NCBI GenBank assembly: GCA_002354635.1
Contig: DELZ01000005.1
Coordinates: 359,994-423,993 of the forward strand
Direction of reading: 5' to 3'
Length of the DNA stretch: 64,000 nucleotides
Origin: Sphingomonadales bacterium UBA2683
GTDB taxonomy: Bacteria > Pseudomonadota > Alphaproteobacteria > Sphingomonadales > Sphingomonadaceae
A model generated the notes under the pieces. The model was given only the letters and a program-made list of their open reading frames with translations. It did not search any database and was not told the DNA's origin. This document shows positions 42,776-52,762 of the stretch, one piece after another. Numbering within the stretch: position 1 is the stretch's first letter; each line of letters opens with the position of its first letter. The position numbers were made by a program, and so were the translations under genes.

Positions 42776-44047
42776 GTGAGACGGATACTATTGACCGCTG
42801 CGGCGCTGCTCCTCATGTCATCCCCGTCGCTTGCCGAAACGGTAGTGATCAAGGCCGCCGCGATGGTTGATGTTGAAAAAGGCGTTTTGGTTGCCAGTCC
42901 GGTGATCACGGTCACCGACGGCACGATTCGATCGATTGCCTCTGGCGCCACAGCCTTGCCCGAAGGTTCGCGCATCATCGATCTCGGCGACAGGATTGTC
43001 ATGCCGGGGCTTGTCGATATGCATGTCCATTTCACCGGCAAAGCGACGGACCAGGGCTATCGGCGCCTCGTCATATCCCATGAACGCGCCGCGATTACCG
43101 GCGTGATGAACGCGCGGACGACGCTTATGGCAGGCTTCACGACGGTCCGGAATGTAGGCGCACCCAGTTTTTCCGACGTCGCCCTGCGAGACGCGATCGC
43201 CGACGGCGATGTGCCTGGTCCGCGAATGTTTGTTTCAGGCCCGTCGATCGGCATCACCGGTGGCCATTGCAGCGACAATAATCTGCTTCCCGAAGAATTC
43301 GGGATCGTCGGTGAAGGTGTGGCGGACGGTCCCTGGGCGGCGCGCGCCAAGGTACGGCGCAATATCAAATATGGCGTCGACCTGATCAAGACCTGCTCGA
43401 CCGGCGGTGTCTTGTCGAAAGGCACGCAGGTCGGCGCCCCGCAATATACGGTGGAGGAACTGACCGCGCTGACCGAAGAGGCGCACAGCCATGGTCGCAA
43501 GGTAGCCTCGCATGCCCATGGTGCAGAGGGCATTATCAATGCGCTCAAAGCCGGTGTCGATACGATCGAACATGCCAGCTTCATTTCCGACGAGGGCATC
43601 GCGATGGCCAGGCGTCAGGGAACCTATTTGTCGATGGATATCTACAACACCGAATATATTCTGGGCGAAGGCGAAAAGGCCGGTTTTCTGGAAGAGAGTC
43701 TGGCCAAGGAACGGATGACCGGCGCAACGCAGCGCGAGAGTTTTCGCCGGGCCCACCAGGCAGGCGTGAAGATGGTGATGGGCACCGATGCCGGTGTCTA
43801 TCCCCATGGCGACAACGCCAAGCAGCTCTCGCGGATGGTCCGCTTCGGCATGACACCGGCAGAAGCGCTGCGCGCGGCGACTTACAATGCCGCCGATGCG
43901 CTCGGCCAGTCCGGAAAATTCGGCGCGCTGACGGTCGGCGCTTCGGCCGACATTATCGCGGTGGACGGCAACCCGCTTGCCGATGTCGCTTTGCTCGAAA
44001 ACGTACCGTTCGTGATGAAAGCCGGCGTGGTCTACAAGTCCGAGTGA
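42776..44047 (+). CDS. Exported amidohydrolase (imidazolonepropionase/Xaa-Pro dipeptidase-like)
   Basis: 423 residues from a GTG start with an AGGAGAG site. A signal peptide (1-20, ending SLA) sends it to the periplasm. The metal site residues appear in DMHVHFTG, IKTCSTGG (Lys), ASHAHGAEG, IEHASF and GTDAGVYPHG. Related proteins hydrolyse prolyl dipeptides; the exact substrate cannot be told. Confidence 0.87.
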   Translation: MRRILLTAAALLLMSSPSLAETVVIKAAAMVDVEKGVLVASPVITVTDGTIRSIASGATALPEGSRIIDLGDRIVMPGLVDMHVHFTGKATDQGYRRLVISHERAAITGVMNARTTLMAGFTTVRNVGAPSFSDVALRDAIADGDVPGPRMFVSGPSIGITGGHCSDNNLLPEEFGIVGEGVADGPWAARAKVRRNIKYGVDLIKTCSTGGVLSKGTQVGAPQYTVEELTALTEEAHSHGRKVASHAHGAEGIINALKAGVDTIEHASFISDEGIAMARRQGTYLSMDIYNTEYILGEGEKAGFLEESLAKERMTGATQRESFRRAHQAGVKMVMGTDAGVYPHGDNAKQLSRMVRFGMTPAEALRAATYNAADALGQSGKFGALTVGASADIIAVDGNPLADVALLENVPFVMKAGVVYKSE

Positions 44048-44050
44048 TGC

Positions 44051-44605
44051 TCAGCGGCGACGCCGCAAGATGATATAGAGCGCGCCGGCGCCGCCATGGC
44101 GCGGATGCGCCCGGCGTACCGTGGCGATATGCGAAGCGTGGCGCGAAGCGGCCAGCCAGTCGGCAATCGCCGCCCGAATCGCACCGCGACCACCTTCGCG
44201 CCGCCGCTCGTCGTCGTTGCGCGCCTTGCCGGTAATCAGCAATATTGCCCGATGGCCAGCCGCCACGCTGAGTTCGAGCGCACTGTCCAGACGACCGTGC
44301 GCGGAAGACAATGTGTAGCCATGCAAGTCGACGGTGACGTCTGGCTGCACCATCCCCTTGGCGAGACGGCGATCCCAGCCACCATCGAGGCCGTGGCGGG
44401 TCGGCACCGGCTTCTGATCGCGCAGCGGCACAGCCGTCTTGCCGCCAAAGCTTTCGGCGGTGATCGGGCCGGAAAGTTCGCGTGGCCTGCTGGCGACAGG
44501 CAGGCGTTCGACCCGTTTGACGCTTGCCCGGTCAAGCGGCTCGACGGTCTCGATAACCTTTTGCCAGAGCGCCTTTTCACCGGCGGTAAGGGGCCGGTCC
44601 GCCAT
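44051..44605 (-). CDS. Smr-domain protein
   Basis: 184 residues. The C-terminal Smr domain (about 90-180) shows VDLHGYTL and LLITGKARN. A basic linker leads to it. Smr domains bind or cut DNA or RNA and act in recombination control or ribosome rescue. It follows mltA on the same strand with a three-base gap. Confidence 0.85.
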   Translation of the reverse strand: MADRPLTAGEKALWQKVIETVEPLDRASVKRVERLPVASRPRELSGPITAESFGGKTAVPLRDQKPVPTRHGLDGGWDRRLAKGMVQPDVTVDLHGYTLSSAHGRLDSALELSVAAGHRAILLITGKARNDDERRREGGRGAIRAAIADWLAASRHASHIATVRRAHPRHGGAGALYIILRRRR

Positions 44606-44607
44606 GG

Positions 44608-45954
44608 TTACTGGCCCGGGTTTCGGCGAGCGGCGACAAGCCTGGCAACCGCTCCCTTGGGCAAAAACAGCAATGCCTGCCCGTTGGAGGACATGCCGCC
44701 GGCGATCTGCGCCGCCTGTTCCCCTGCGCCCCAGAAGGTGTCGAAGCGGTTGGCGCCCTTGATCGCGCCGCCGGTATCCTGCGCGACCCAGAGGCCGTCA
44801 GCAACATCATGGGCCATGTCGAGAAAGACCGGTGCGCCCAGCGGCACGAACATCCGGTCGGCCGCAACCGAGGTCCTGGCGACCACCGGGTGACCCATTG
44901 CGCCCAAAGGGCCTGGGCCGGTCAGCTCTTGGAAGAAGACATAGCTCTTGTTTTCGCGCATGATCTTCATGCCCTCTTGCGGATTTGCCCGCAGCCATTC
45001 GACAATGCCCTGCATGTTGGTCTTGCCATCGGCGAGCAGCCCGCGTTCGCGCATCACTTTGCCGATACCGGTATAGTCATGGCCGTTCTGGCCGGCATAG
45101 CCGATCCGCATGACATCGCCACCCGGCAGCGCCAGCCGGCCGCTGCCCTGGATCTGCAGAAAGAACATGTCGATATAATCTTCTGCCCAGGCGATCTCGA
45201 GTCCCTGACCGGCAAGCGCGCCGTCGTCGATCCGGGCCCGGTCTTCAAACGGCACCAATTTGGTTCCGTCGACCTTGCCACGGACCCGCTTGTCTTTCAG
45301 CGCTTCCGAAAACAGGCCGAGATCGACGTCGATCAGATTGTCGGGTCGCCGGTACACCGGCACCTGGTATCGCGCGTTGCGGACTCGCGAGCCGCTGATC
45401 TGCGGTTCGAAATAGCCGGTCGCGAACGCCTTGCCCTCGCCAATCTGCACCGCTTCGAAATAGGAGGCAAAAAAGCGCGCGGCATCATTGGCTGGCCAGT
45501 TCTGGGCAGCGTCGCAGGACAATTGCCAGTCGACGCCCCTTGTCAGGCCGCTGCTATCCTCGCGCCGGACCAGCGAAGAACAGCTGGTACGGAAAGATTG
45601 CAGCGCTGCGACAGCCTTCGTCTCGCCCAGACTGAGGCTGGCAATATCCGGTCCCGATGCAATACCGGCACCGGTTGCCCGGCTTGGGTCATCACCGATT
45701 CTTACCAGTTGCGCAGAATCGACCGGCCGGAAGAGCGGCGGTGCGCCATTTTTATAGGAGGGTTGCGCTGCGGCATCGGGCCTTGCGCCCGTTACCCACT
45801 CGCCATCCTGCTGCGTAGCCGGAGACGGAGCCTGGCCGCGGACAGCGCCCTGAGGGATGATCGACATGGAACAGGCGCTGACCACCGCCATTGCTCCGAC
45901 AAGCGCCCCGATTTTCATGGTGGTAAAGCTGCGCGACCGGCGATCAGGCCTCAT
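44608..45954 (-). CDS. mltA: Membrane-bound lytic murein transglycosylase A
   Basis: 448 residues from the ATG at 45954, which overlaps the end of the Tim44-like gene by 11 bases; an ATG at 45918 is the alternative. A lipoprotein signal ends VVSAC. GYFEPQISGSR marks the MltA domain, and QDTGGAIKGANRFDTFWG the 3D domain with the catalytic Asp. It trims peptidoglycan, releasing anhydromuropeptides. Confidence 0.95.
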   Translation of the reverse strand: MRPDRRSRSFTTMKIGALVGAMAVVSACSMSIIPQGAVRGQAPSPATQQDGEWVTGARPDAAAQPSYKNGAPPLFRPVDSAQLVRIGDDPSRATGAGIASGPDIASLSLGETKAVAALQSFRTSCSSLVRREDSSGLTRGVDWQLSCDAAQNWPANDAARFFASYFEAVQIGEGKAFATGYFEPQISGSRVRNARYQVPVYRRPDNLIDVDLGLFSEALKDKRVRGKVDGTKLVPFEDRARIDDGALAGQGLEIAWAEDYIDMFFLQIQGSGRLALPGGDVMRIGYAGQNGHDYTGIGKVMRERGLLADGKTNMQGIVEWLRANPQEGMKIMRENKSYVFFQELTGPGPLGAMGHPVVARTSVAADRMFVPLGAPVFLDMAHDVADGLWVAQDTGGAIKGANRFDTFWGAGEQAAQIAGGMSSNGQALLFLPKGAVARLVAARRNPGQ

Positions 45955-46621
45955 CGGTTTCGTCGAGCAGCCAGTTGGGGTCGGCGCTGGACAGGTCGCG
46001 GCTGAACGTCCAGACATCGTGCGTTTCGGCAGCATCGGACAAGGAGCCGCCGATCAGGTTACCCTTCTTGTCCTTGACCACGGCGGCGATATCGGCATCA
46101 AACTGTACGGTGATCCGCGCCACCGGCCGACGATATTCGGCGGCAGAAATGCGCGCACTGTCGATTCGCACCAGCTGATTCTCGAGAATTTCGCCGCGCT
46201 TTTCCCGCGCGTCGATAACTTCGGCGAAACTTTCGTAGACATCTTGGTCACACAAGGATTTCAGTTCGTCCTTGTCGCCTTTCCAGAAGGCTTCCAGGAT
46301 CATCGTATAGGCTGACTGTGCGCCCTCGACGAACCGGCCGACGTCAAAATTGCGGTCGGCGCTCAGGATTTCCCGCATCCCGGCTTCGGCGCTATTGTCA
46401 TAGACCATATTGGGCGTTCCCGCAGGTGCCGGCACAATATCCGGGACATGCGGCTTGGCATCATTCAGGGGTCGACGGTCATTGCCGCGTGGCTCGATAT
46501 TCCGCGGCATATGTTCCTGCTCATGACCGCTGCGCTTGCCCAGCACAGAATAGAGACGCAGGCCCAGGAAGGCTGCTACCATAGCCAATAATACAATTTC
46601 GATGGTCACTTCAAAATCCAA
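45944..46621 (-). CDS. Tim44-domain membrane protein
   Basis: 225 residues. One N-terminal helix (about 7-25), a polar linker, and a Tim44-like C-terminal domain (about 85-220; TMILEAFWKGDKDELKSLC). Alphaproteobacterial Tim44 relatives (TimA) are thought to help protein insertion or export. It is the first gene of a run with mltA and smr. Confidence 0.88.
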   Translation of the reverse strand: MDFEVTIEIVLLAMVAAFLGLRLYSVLGKRSGHEQEHMPRNIEPRGNDRRPLNDAKPHVPDIVPAPAGTPNMVYDNSAEAGMREILSADRNFDVGRFVEGAQSAYTMILEAFWKGDKDELKSLCDQDVYESFAEVIDAREKRGEILENQLVRIDSARISAAEYRRPVARITVQFDADIAAVVKDKKGNLIGGSLSDAAETHDVWTFSRDLSSADPNWLLDETDEA

Positions 46622-46886
46622 TCTTTTCTTTGACCCTATACATAGGCAGAAACAGGAGCGGTTTCAAATGGCATTAGTGGAAAAGCCGCTTTTCCGCAGA
46701 TCGACCTCCATTTCTATCAACCGATTTGTGAACCTGCGCTTACAAATATGCCGGCAAGCAGGCCCCTGTCCTGCGCCCTACTCTTTCATTGCCCTTGGTT
46801 CCGTCCCCTGCTAGGCGCGCTGCGAACGGCGCGGCAATATGCGCCAAAGGACATGTTTGACTGATTTTTCCGAAAGGACAGGCCCG

Positions 46887-47429
46887 ATGGCTGATGAGAA
46901 TGACAAAAGTGAATCTGAAGCAAACCTTGGCGAAAATGTCACAGCACCGGACCCGCTGGCAAACGGAGCGGACACGCAGCCGCAGATCGGTGTAATTTCG
47001 CAATATGTGAAAGACCTTTCGGTCGAAAATCCCAATGCACCGGACGTGTACCAGTGGAATGCGCAGCCCCAGATCGATGTGCAGTTCAACATCGGATCTT
47101 CTCAGGTCTCCGACGAAGTTCACGAAGTCGAGCTCAAGATCGAGGTCACCGCCAAGGCGGACGAGGGCGTCGCCTTCGCTATCGAGCTGCTCTACTGCGG
47201 CCTGTTCGGCCTGCGCAACGTGACAGAAGAACAAGCGCATCCGTTCCTGTTTGCCGAAGCGCCCCGGCTGCTCTTCCCCTTTGCCCGGGCCGTCATTTCC
47301 GACGCGGTACGCGATGCCGGCTTCCAGCCGCTGTTGCTGGAGCCAATCGATTTCACGGCGCTATACATGCAGCAGCGCGAACAGATGGCCGCACAGCAAT
47401 CGGGCGAGCAACCCGTTGGTAACGCCTAA
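46887..47429 (+). CDS. secB: Protein-export chaperone SecB
   Basis: 180 residues from the ATG at 46887. The acidic N-terminal extension is typical of alphaproteobacteria. YVKDLSVENPNAP and CGLFGLRN are SecB signatures. It keeps preproteins unfolded and delivers them to SecA. Confidence 0.96.
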   Translation: MADENDKSESEANLGENVTAPDPLANGADTQPQIGVISQYVKDLSVENPNAPDVYQWNAQPQIDVQFNIGSSQVSDEVHEVELKIEVTAKADEGVAFAIELLYCGLFGLRNVTEEQAHPFLFAEAPRLLFPFARAVISDAVRDAGFQPLLLEPIDFTALYMQQREQMAAQQSGEQPVGNA

Positions 47430-47452
47430 GTTCCCCTGCTAGGGCAGCGGGT

Positions 47453-49042
47453 ATGAACCTGCTGAAATCCACCGGAACTATCGCCGGCCTGACACTGGTC
47501 AGCCGTGTGTTCGGCTTTGTCCGCGATATCATGCTGGCCCGGATTCTGGGCGCCGGTGCAGCAGCCGATGCCTGGCAGCTCGCCTTCCAGCTACCCAATA
47601 TCTTTCGCCGCCTGTTCGCCGAGGGCGCCTTCTCGGCCGCCTTTGTGCCGCTGTTCAACCGCAAGATGGAAGCGGACGAGAACCGGACCGCGGCCCAGAC
47701 ATTCGTGACCGAGGTGCTTTCCGTATTCGTACCGCTGCTGCTGGTCTTTTCGGCAATCATGATGCTTGCCATGCCCGGCATCATCTGGCTGATCGACGAT
47801 TTCGGCAGAGGCGGGCGGACAAACGGCTTTTCGATTTCGCTGGCCCGGATCACCTTCCCCTATCTCGGGCTGATCAGCATCACGACATTATTCGCGGCGA
47901 TACTGAACTCGCTCAGCCGGTTCGCGGCAGCGGCGGCGGCGCCGATCATGCTCAATATCTGCATGATCACCGCGCTGCTTGCCGCCTATCTGCTCAATGA
48001 CGGCAATGATCCGCGCCAGACAGCCTATTTTCTGGCGATGGCCGTCGCCGCAGCTGGCCTGGTGCAAATGCTCTGGCTTTATTACTGGGCGCGCAAGACC
48101 GGTTTCCGCTTTCCGCTCAAGATGCCGCGCTTCAGCGCTGATGTAAGGGAACTGGGCGTGCTGATTCTGCCGGCCGTGTTCGGTGCCGGTATTTACCAGA
48201 TCAGCCGGTTTATCGACCTGTTCTTCCTCGGGCGTCTGCCGGAAGGATCATTCGTCTATCTGGCGATGGCGGACCGGCTCAATCAGCTGCCGCTGGGTAT
48301 CATCGGCATTGCCCTTGGCACCGCGATTCTTCCGGCCCTGTCGCGCTTCATCGCCAAGGACGACAAGGGCGGCGCGCAAAGGCTGCAAAGCAACGCCATC
48401 GAACTGGGCATGCTGCTGACCATACCGGCTGCGATCGCCCTGTTCTTTGCCGCCGGGCCGCTGGTTACCTCCTTCTATGTCGGAGGGAATTTTACCGCCG
48501 CCGATGGCCAGACCACATCCGCGGTCGTCGCCGCGCTGGTTGTCGGCCTGCCGGCCTATGTGATGGTCAAGGTCCTGATCCCCGGCTTCTTTGCGCGGAA
48601 AGATACCAAAACCCCGGTCTATACCGCAGCGATCTCGCTGTTCATCAACATTACGCTCAACCTGCTGTTGATTCCGGTCTACGGGATCAAGGGTCTGGCC
48701 TTCGCCGGAGCGGTGGCCGCATGGTGCAACTGCGCGATGCTCTATATCATGCTCCACCGGCGCGGCCATTTTCATCTGGAATGGACGCTGCTGATCCGGA
48801 TCGGGCGGATCACGCTGTCGGCGGCCGGCATGGCGGTCGTGCTGGTCTATGCCGCGCCGATCGGCGAAGGTCTTTATGACGGCACAATCTGGCAACGGGT
48901 CGGGTCGATCACCGCTCTGGTCAGCGTCGGCGGACTGGTTTATGCCGCACTCGCGTGGCTGACCGGCGCGGTCGACCGCGACAAGATCACCATGCTGACC
49001 AAGAAGAAAGCGGCAGAAGAGGCCGCAAGCGAAGGAAGTTAG
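47453..49042 (+). CDS. murJ: Lipid II flippase MurJ
   Basis: 529 residues with 13-14 hydrophobic helices. The start (TLVSRVFGFVRDIMLARILG) and FRRLFAEGAFSAAFVP are conserved in MurJ. It moves lipid II across the membrane for cell-wall synthesis. It is 23 bases after secB and four before trpS. Confidence 0.97.
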   Translation: MNLLKSTGTIAGLTLVSRVFGFVRDIMLARILGAGAAADAWQLAFQLPNIFRRLFAEGAFSAAFVPLFNRKMEADENRTAAQTFVTEVLSVFVPLLLVFSAIMMLAMPGIIWLIDDFGRGGRTNGFSISLARITFPYLGLISITTLFAAILNSLSRFAAAAAAPIMLNICMITALLAAYLLNDGNDPRQTAYFLAMAVAAAGLVQMLWLYYWARKTGFRFPLKMPRFSADVRELGVLILPAVFGAGIYQISRFIDLFFLGRLPEGSFVYLAMADRLNQLPLGIIGIALGTAILPALSRFIAKDDKGGAQRLQSNAIELGMLLTIPAAIALFFAAGPLVTSFYVGGNFTAADGQTTSAVVAALVVGLPAYVMVKVLIPGFFARKDTKTPVYTAAISLFINITLNLLLIPVYGIKGLAFAGAVAAWCNCAMLYIMLHRRGHFHLEWTLLIRIGRITLSAAGMAVVLVYAAPIGEGLYDGTIWQRVGSITALVSVGGLVYAALAWLTGAVDRDKITMLTKKKAAEEAASEGS

Positions 49043-49046
49043 AACG

Positions 49047-50042
49047 ATGCGGACGGTATCGGGCATCCAGCCCACGGGGAATCTCCATCTTGGAAATTAT
49101 CTGGGTGCGATCAAAAACTGGGTGAAGATGCAGGACGAGGGCGAATGCCTGTTCTTCCTCGCCGACCTGCACGCGATCACCGTCCACAATGACCCCGCCG
49201 AACTGGCCGCCAATTGCCGCGAGATGGTTGCCGCCCTGGTCGCCGCCGGAGTCGATCCGGACAAGTCGATCCTGTTCAACCAGGCCCGGGTCCCCGCCCA
49301 TGCCGAACTCGCATGGATGCTGATCTGCAACACGCCGATGGGCTGGCTCGACCGGATGACCCAGTTCAAGGAAAAGTCCGGCAAGCACAAGCAACGGGCT
49401 TCGCTCGGTCTCTATGGCTATCCGGTACTGCAGGCAGCCGACGTTCTGGTCTATCAGGCGACCCACGTACCGGTGGGCGAGGACCAGAAGCAGCATCTCG
49501 AACTGGCCCGCGACATTGCCGCCAAGTTCAACAGCGATACCGGCACCGAAACTTTTGTCCCGCCCGAACCGTTCATCGGCAAAAGCGCGGCCCGGATAAT
49601 GAGCCTGCGCGACGGCAATGCCAAAATGAGCAAGTCCGATCCCTCGGATCTCAGCCGGATCAACATGAGCGACGATGACGACACGATCGCGCGCAAGTTC
49701 AAGAAGGCCAAGACCGATCCCGAACCGCTGCCCGACAATCTCGCCGATCTGGCCGACCGCCCGGAAGCGAGAAACCTGATCGGCATCTACGCCGCACTCG
49801 CCGATCAGACGCAGGAGGATGTGCTCGCCGCATATGCCGGCAAGGGTTTCGGCGACTTCAAACCGGCGCTGGCCGATTTGGCGGTCAGCAAATTGTCGCC
49901 GATCCGCCAGCGGTTCGAGCAATTGCGACAGGACAGCTCGGCGATTGACGCGATTTTGCGCGACGGGTCCGAGAAAGCCTCGACGCTGGCCCGCCCGACT
50001 GTGGAAGCCGCCTATGCCGCGCTCGGATTGCTGCGCAACTAG
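49047..50042 (+). CDS. trpS: Tryptophanyl-tRNA synthetase
   Basis: 331 residues. The class I motifs are PTGNLHLGNYLGA (HIGH-like) and AKMSKSDPSD (KMSKS). Residues about 110-200 bind tryptophan. Complete and typical in length. Confidence 0.98.
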   Translation: MRTVSGIQPTGNLHLGNYLGAIKNWVKMQDEGECLFFLADLHAITVHNDPAELAANCREMVAALVAAGVDPDKSILFNQARVPAHAELAWMLICNTPMGWLDRMTQFKEKSGKHKQRASLGLYGYPVLQAADVLVYQATHVPVGEDQKQHLELARDIAAKFNSDTGTETFVPPEPFIGKSAARIMSLRDGNAKMSKSDPSDLSRINMSDDDDTIARKFKKAKTDPEPLPDNLADLADRPEARNLIGIYAALADQTQEDVLAAYAGKGFGDFKPALADLAVSKLSPIRQRFEQLRQDSSAIDAILRDGSEKASTLARPTVEAAYAALGLLRN

Positions 50043-50119
50043 CACTCGTCGACAGGGACTCCCTTTGGATCCGGCGCAATAGGCTTGCCTGTCTCGCCAT
50101 TTGCGGTAAATGCTGGACC

Positions 50120-51403
50120 ATGGATATTATCTCGATACGCGGCGGCAACCGGCTGTCCGGCACCATTCCCATTTCCGGCGCCAAGAATAGCGCCCTGACC
50201 CTGCTGCCCTGTGCGCTGCTGACCGACGAACCGGTCACGCTGCGCAACCTGCCGCGGCTGGCCGATGTCGACAGCTTCGGGCATCTGCTCAACCAGCTCG
50301 GCGTGTCGACCACCATCGAAGGCGCAAGGCCGGAAGATTTCGGTCGGGTGATGACGCTCAAGGCCGGCCGGATCACCTCGACCGAAGCGCCCTATGATAT
50401 CGTCCGTAAAATGCGCGCGTCGATCCTGGTGCTCGGCCCGCTGCTGGCGCGCGCCGGCGAATGCCGGGTGTCTCTACCCGGCGGCTGCGCGATCGGTAAC
50501 CGGCCGATCGACCTGCACCTGAAGGCGATCGAGGCGCTCGGCGCGACAATCGAAACCACCAGTGGCTATGTCATTGCCCGCGTCCCCGATGGCGGCCTGC
50601 CCGGCGGCGATTTTACCTTCCCGGTGGTGTCTGTCGGCGCGACAGAAAATGCGCTGATGGCGGCGGTGCTGGCCAATGGCACCAGCGTTCTCAAAAATGC
50701 CGCCCGCGAACCGGAAATTGTCGACCTTTGCAATATGCTGGTGGCGATGGGCGGCGAAATCGAGGGCATTGGCACCTCGACCCTCACCATCTCCGGTGTC
50801 GACCGGCTGCATGGCTGCACCTATCGCGTGATGTCCGACCGGATCGAAGCGGGCAGCTACGCCTGCGCAGTCGGCATTGCCGGCGGCGAAGTCGACCTGC
50901 TGGCTGCCAAGGCGGACGAAATGGAAGCAACGCTGGATGCGCTGCGTCACGCTGGTCTGGATATCGACGTTCATGCCAAAGGCATCAGGGTGGCGTCGGA
51001 TGGCAAGCTCAAACCGCTGACGCTGTCCACGGCTCCTTATCCTGGCCTTGCCACCGATATGCAGGCGCAGCTGATGGCGATGCTCTGTCTCGCCGACGGG
51101 GCCAGCGTGCTCACCGAAACCATTTTCGAAAACCGCTACATGCATGTGCCGGAACTCAACCGGATGGGCGCGGATATCGAGACCAAGGGCCGCACCGCCG
51201 TGGTGCGCGGCGTTGCGAAACTGACCGGCGCCCCCGTGATGGCGACCGATCTGCGCGCCTCGATGAGTCTGGCGATTGCCGGACTGGCAGCGGAAGGCGA
51301 AACCCGGCTGCAACGCATCTATCATCTCGACCGCGGCTATGAGCGGCTGGAAGAGAAACTCGCCGCCGTGGGCGCCGATATCGAACGGATCAGCGGCGAT
51401 TGA
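50120..51403 (+). CDS. murA: UDP-N-acetylglucosamine 1-carboxyvinyltransferase
   Basis: 427 residues. It catalyses the first committed step of peptidoglycan synthesis. The catalytic Cys lies in LPGGCAIGNRP, so fosfomycin sensitivity at the target is expected. ISGAKNSAL and a C-terminal RGYERLEEKL segment are conserved. The stop overlaps the next gene start. Confidence 0.98.
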   Translation: MDIISIRGGNRLSGTIPISGAKNSALTLLPCALLTDEPVTLRNLPRLADVDSFGHLLNQLGVSTTIEGARPEDFGRVMTLKAGRITSTEAPYDIVRKMRASILVLGPLLARAGECRVSLPGGCAIGNRPIDLHLKAIEALGATIETTSGYVIARVPDGGLPGGDFTFPVVSVGATENALMAAVLANGTSVLKNAAREPEIVDLCNMLVAMGGEIEGIGTSTLTISGVDRLHGCTYRVMSDRIEAGSYACAVGIAGGEVDLLAAKADEMEATLDALRHAGLDIDVHAKGIRVASDGKLKPLTLSTAPYPGLATDMQAQLMAMLCLADGASVLTETIFENRYMHVPELNRMGADIETKGRTAVVRGVAKLTGAPVMATDLRASMSLAIAGLAAEGETRLQRIYHLDRGYERLEEKLAAVGADIERISGD

Positions 51404-52257
51404 TCATTAGGCGTTTCTTTGTTTTTCTAGCGGCGGTGTTAGCCAGCATTGCTTTATCAAACGCATTATCCGCGCAAACATCCAATATCCAATCCGAGCA
51501 TGTTGCTGATGAAGCTTGGGCCGATAGATTCTTTGAACAATGGGATGTCTGGTTCGATGAACTAGCTTTCGACAGTGACTACTATTTTCATGAGTCTGAC
51601 GGAGACTATGGGTTCAGGAACAGGTCAACTCCTAATCTGATTGACGTATATTATGTTGAATCACTGAAAAAATACACTTCTGCTTGGTCCTTTGCTATTG
51701 AAATGGTCAATAAGGCTGGCTTCACAGCCTGCCGCGATGGGGAATGCAGGCCTGTCTTGCGAATGGTATCAGCCAACTGGAACACAGATGAACTGCCAGA
51801 TTGGTTGAACAGCTTTCTCCCGACAAACCGAGAAGAAACAGCGAGGCAAGTGGCAGCTCAGATGCTTTGGCGAGAGGCTGACCTCAGCCAATGCAAAGGC
51901 ACCATCAGTCATTTGATCTCATTCGAGGATAAGAAAAAGAATTTGTGGTCAAGACGGTACCAGCAATGGTTGCAGGGTAAAGCTCCCGATGCTCCCGAGA
52001 TTATCACGGTTAGGGCCGATGGTGATTGGTTATCTTTGAGGGCGAGCAGTAGGGCCAATCCAGAAGGACCCGATGCCTCTGGTTTGAACGTTGGACTAGT
52101 AGTCGATGGCGCCAGCGATGACTATTATTACGACTGGGCGCTTAGAATGAGGGAATTGGTCGAACCTTGTCTCAAACCTTCCATCGGCCCTCCACCATGG
52201 GAAAAAGTGCTCGCAGCTAAACATGCTGGTGGGGAACCATTACGAGCTGATCGTTAA
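51400..52257 (+). CDS. Secreted hypothetical protein, 285 aa, low G+C
   Basis: Starts TTG overlapping the murA stop. A signal peptide (1-26, ending LSAQ) is clear. The mature part is rich in aromatic and acidic residues (DSDYYFHESDGDY) with a few cysteines (CRDGECRP). Its base composition is more A+T-rich than the genes on both sides, suggesting acquisition. No family recognised. Confidence 0.7.
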   Translation: MIIRRFFVFLAAVLASIALSNALSAQTSNIQSEHVADEAWADRFFEQWDVWFDELAFDSDYYFHESDGDYGFRNRSTPNLIDVYYVESLKKYTSAWSFAIEMVNKAGFTACRDGECRPVLRMVSANWNTDELPDWLNSFLPTNREETARQVAAQMLWREADLSQCKGTISHLISFEDKKKNLWSRRYQQWLQGKAPDAPEIITVRADGDWLSLRASSRANPEGPDASGLNVGLVVDGASDDYYYDWALRMRELVEPCLKPSIGPPPWEKVLAAKHAGGEPLRADR

Positions 52258-52338
52258 CCCTCGCTAGCACTTATGGCAGCTTGTCTTTCCACCGCTTTTG
52301 CCGTGTAGTCTCTCCCATAAAAGGGATAGGAGCAGACC

Positions 52339-52749
52339 ATGTTTTCAGGGCCGATAGAAGATCGACTGGCGATCCGGGAATTGCACGATGCCTATTGCGA
52401 CGCCGTGCTGCGCAGGGATCCCGACGACTGGGGCGCGCTGTGGACGGAGGATGCCGTCTGGTCGCTGATGGGCACCGAGGTCGTCGGCCGCGACAATATC
52501 GTCAATCTCTGGAACGGCGCGATGGGCCAGTTCGATGCCGTCAGCTTTCTCGGTATCCCCGCCAGCCTCGAAGTGACCGGCGATACCGCCTCCGGGCGCT
52601 ACCAGACCCATGAAATCCTGGTCGAGAAGGGCGAGCCGCGCGTTGCCGGCGGCCGCTATGACGATGAATTTGTCAAAATCGACGGCCAGTGGCGTTACAG
52701 CAAACGGATATTTGTCGTCGTCGCCCAGTTTGGCGGAAACAAGCTCTAG
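52339..52749 (+). CDS. SnoaL/NTF2-like protein
   Basis: 136 residues with the NTF2-like cone fold pattern: DRLAIRELHDAYCDAVLRRD then DWGALWTEDAVW and a C-terminal RYDDEFVKIDGQWRYSKR. Members isomerise or hydrate small molecules, or are the small subunit-like partners of oxygenases. It begins a four-gene operon with a monooxygenase, P450 and SDR. Confidence 0.85.
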   Translation: MFSGPIEDRLAIRELHDAYCDAVLRRDPDDWGALWTEDAVWSLMGTEVVGRDNIVNLWNGAMGQFDAVSFLGIPASLEVTGDTASGRYQTHEILVEKGEPRVAGGRYDDEFVKIDGQWRYSKRIFVVVAQFGGNKL

Positions 52750-52762
52750 GAGAATTGGAATC

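Noticed and set aside
41401..43041. 546-codon frame antisense to the GST, dapE and amidohydrolase genes
   Set aside because: Spans three real genes on the other strand and has no protein-like motifs.
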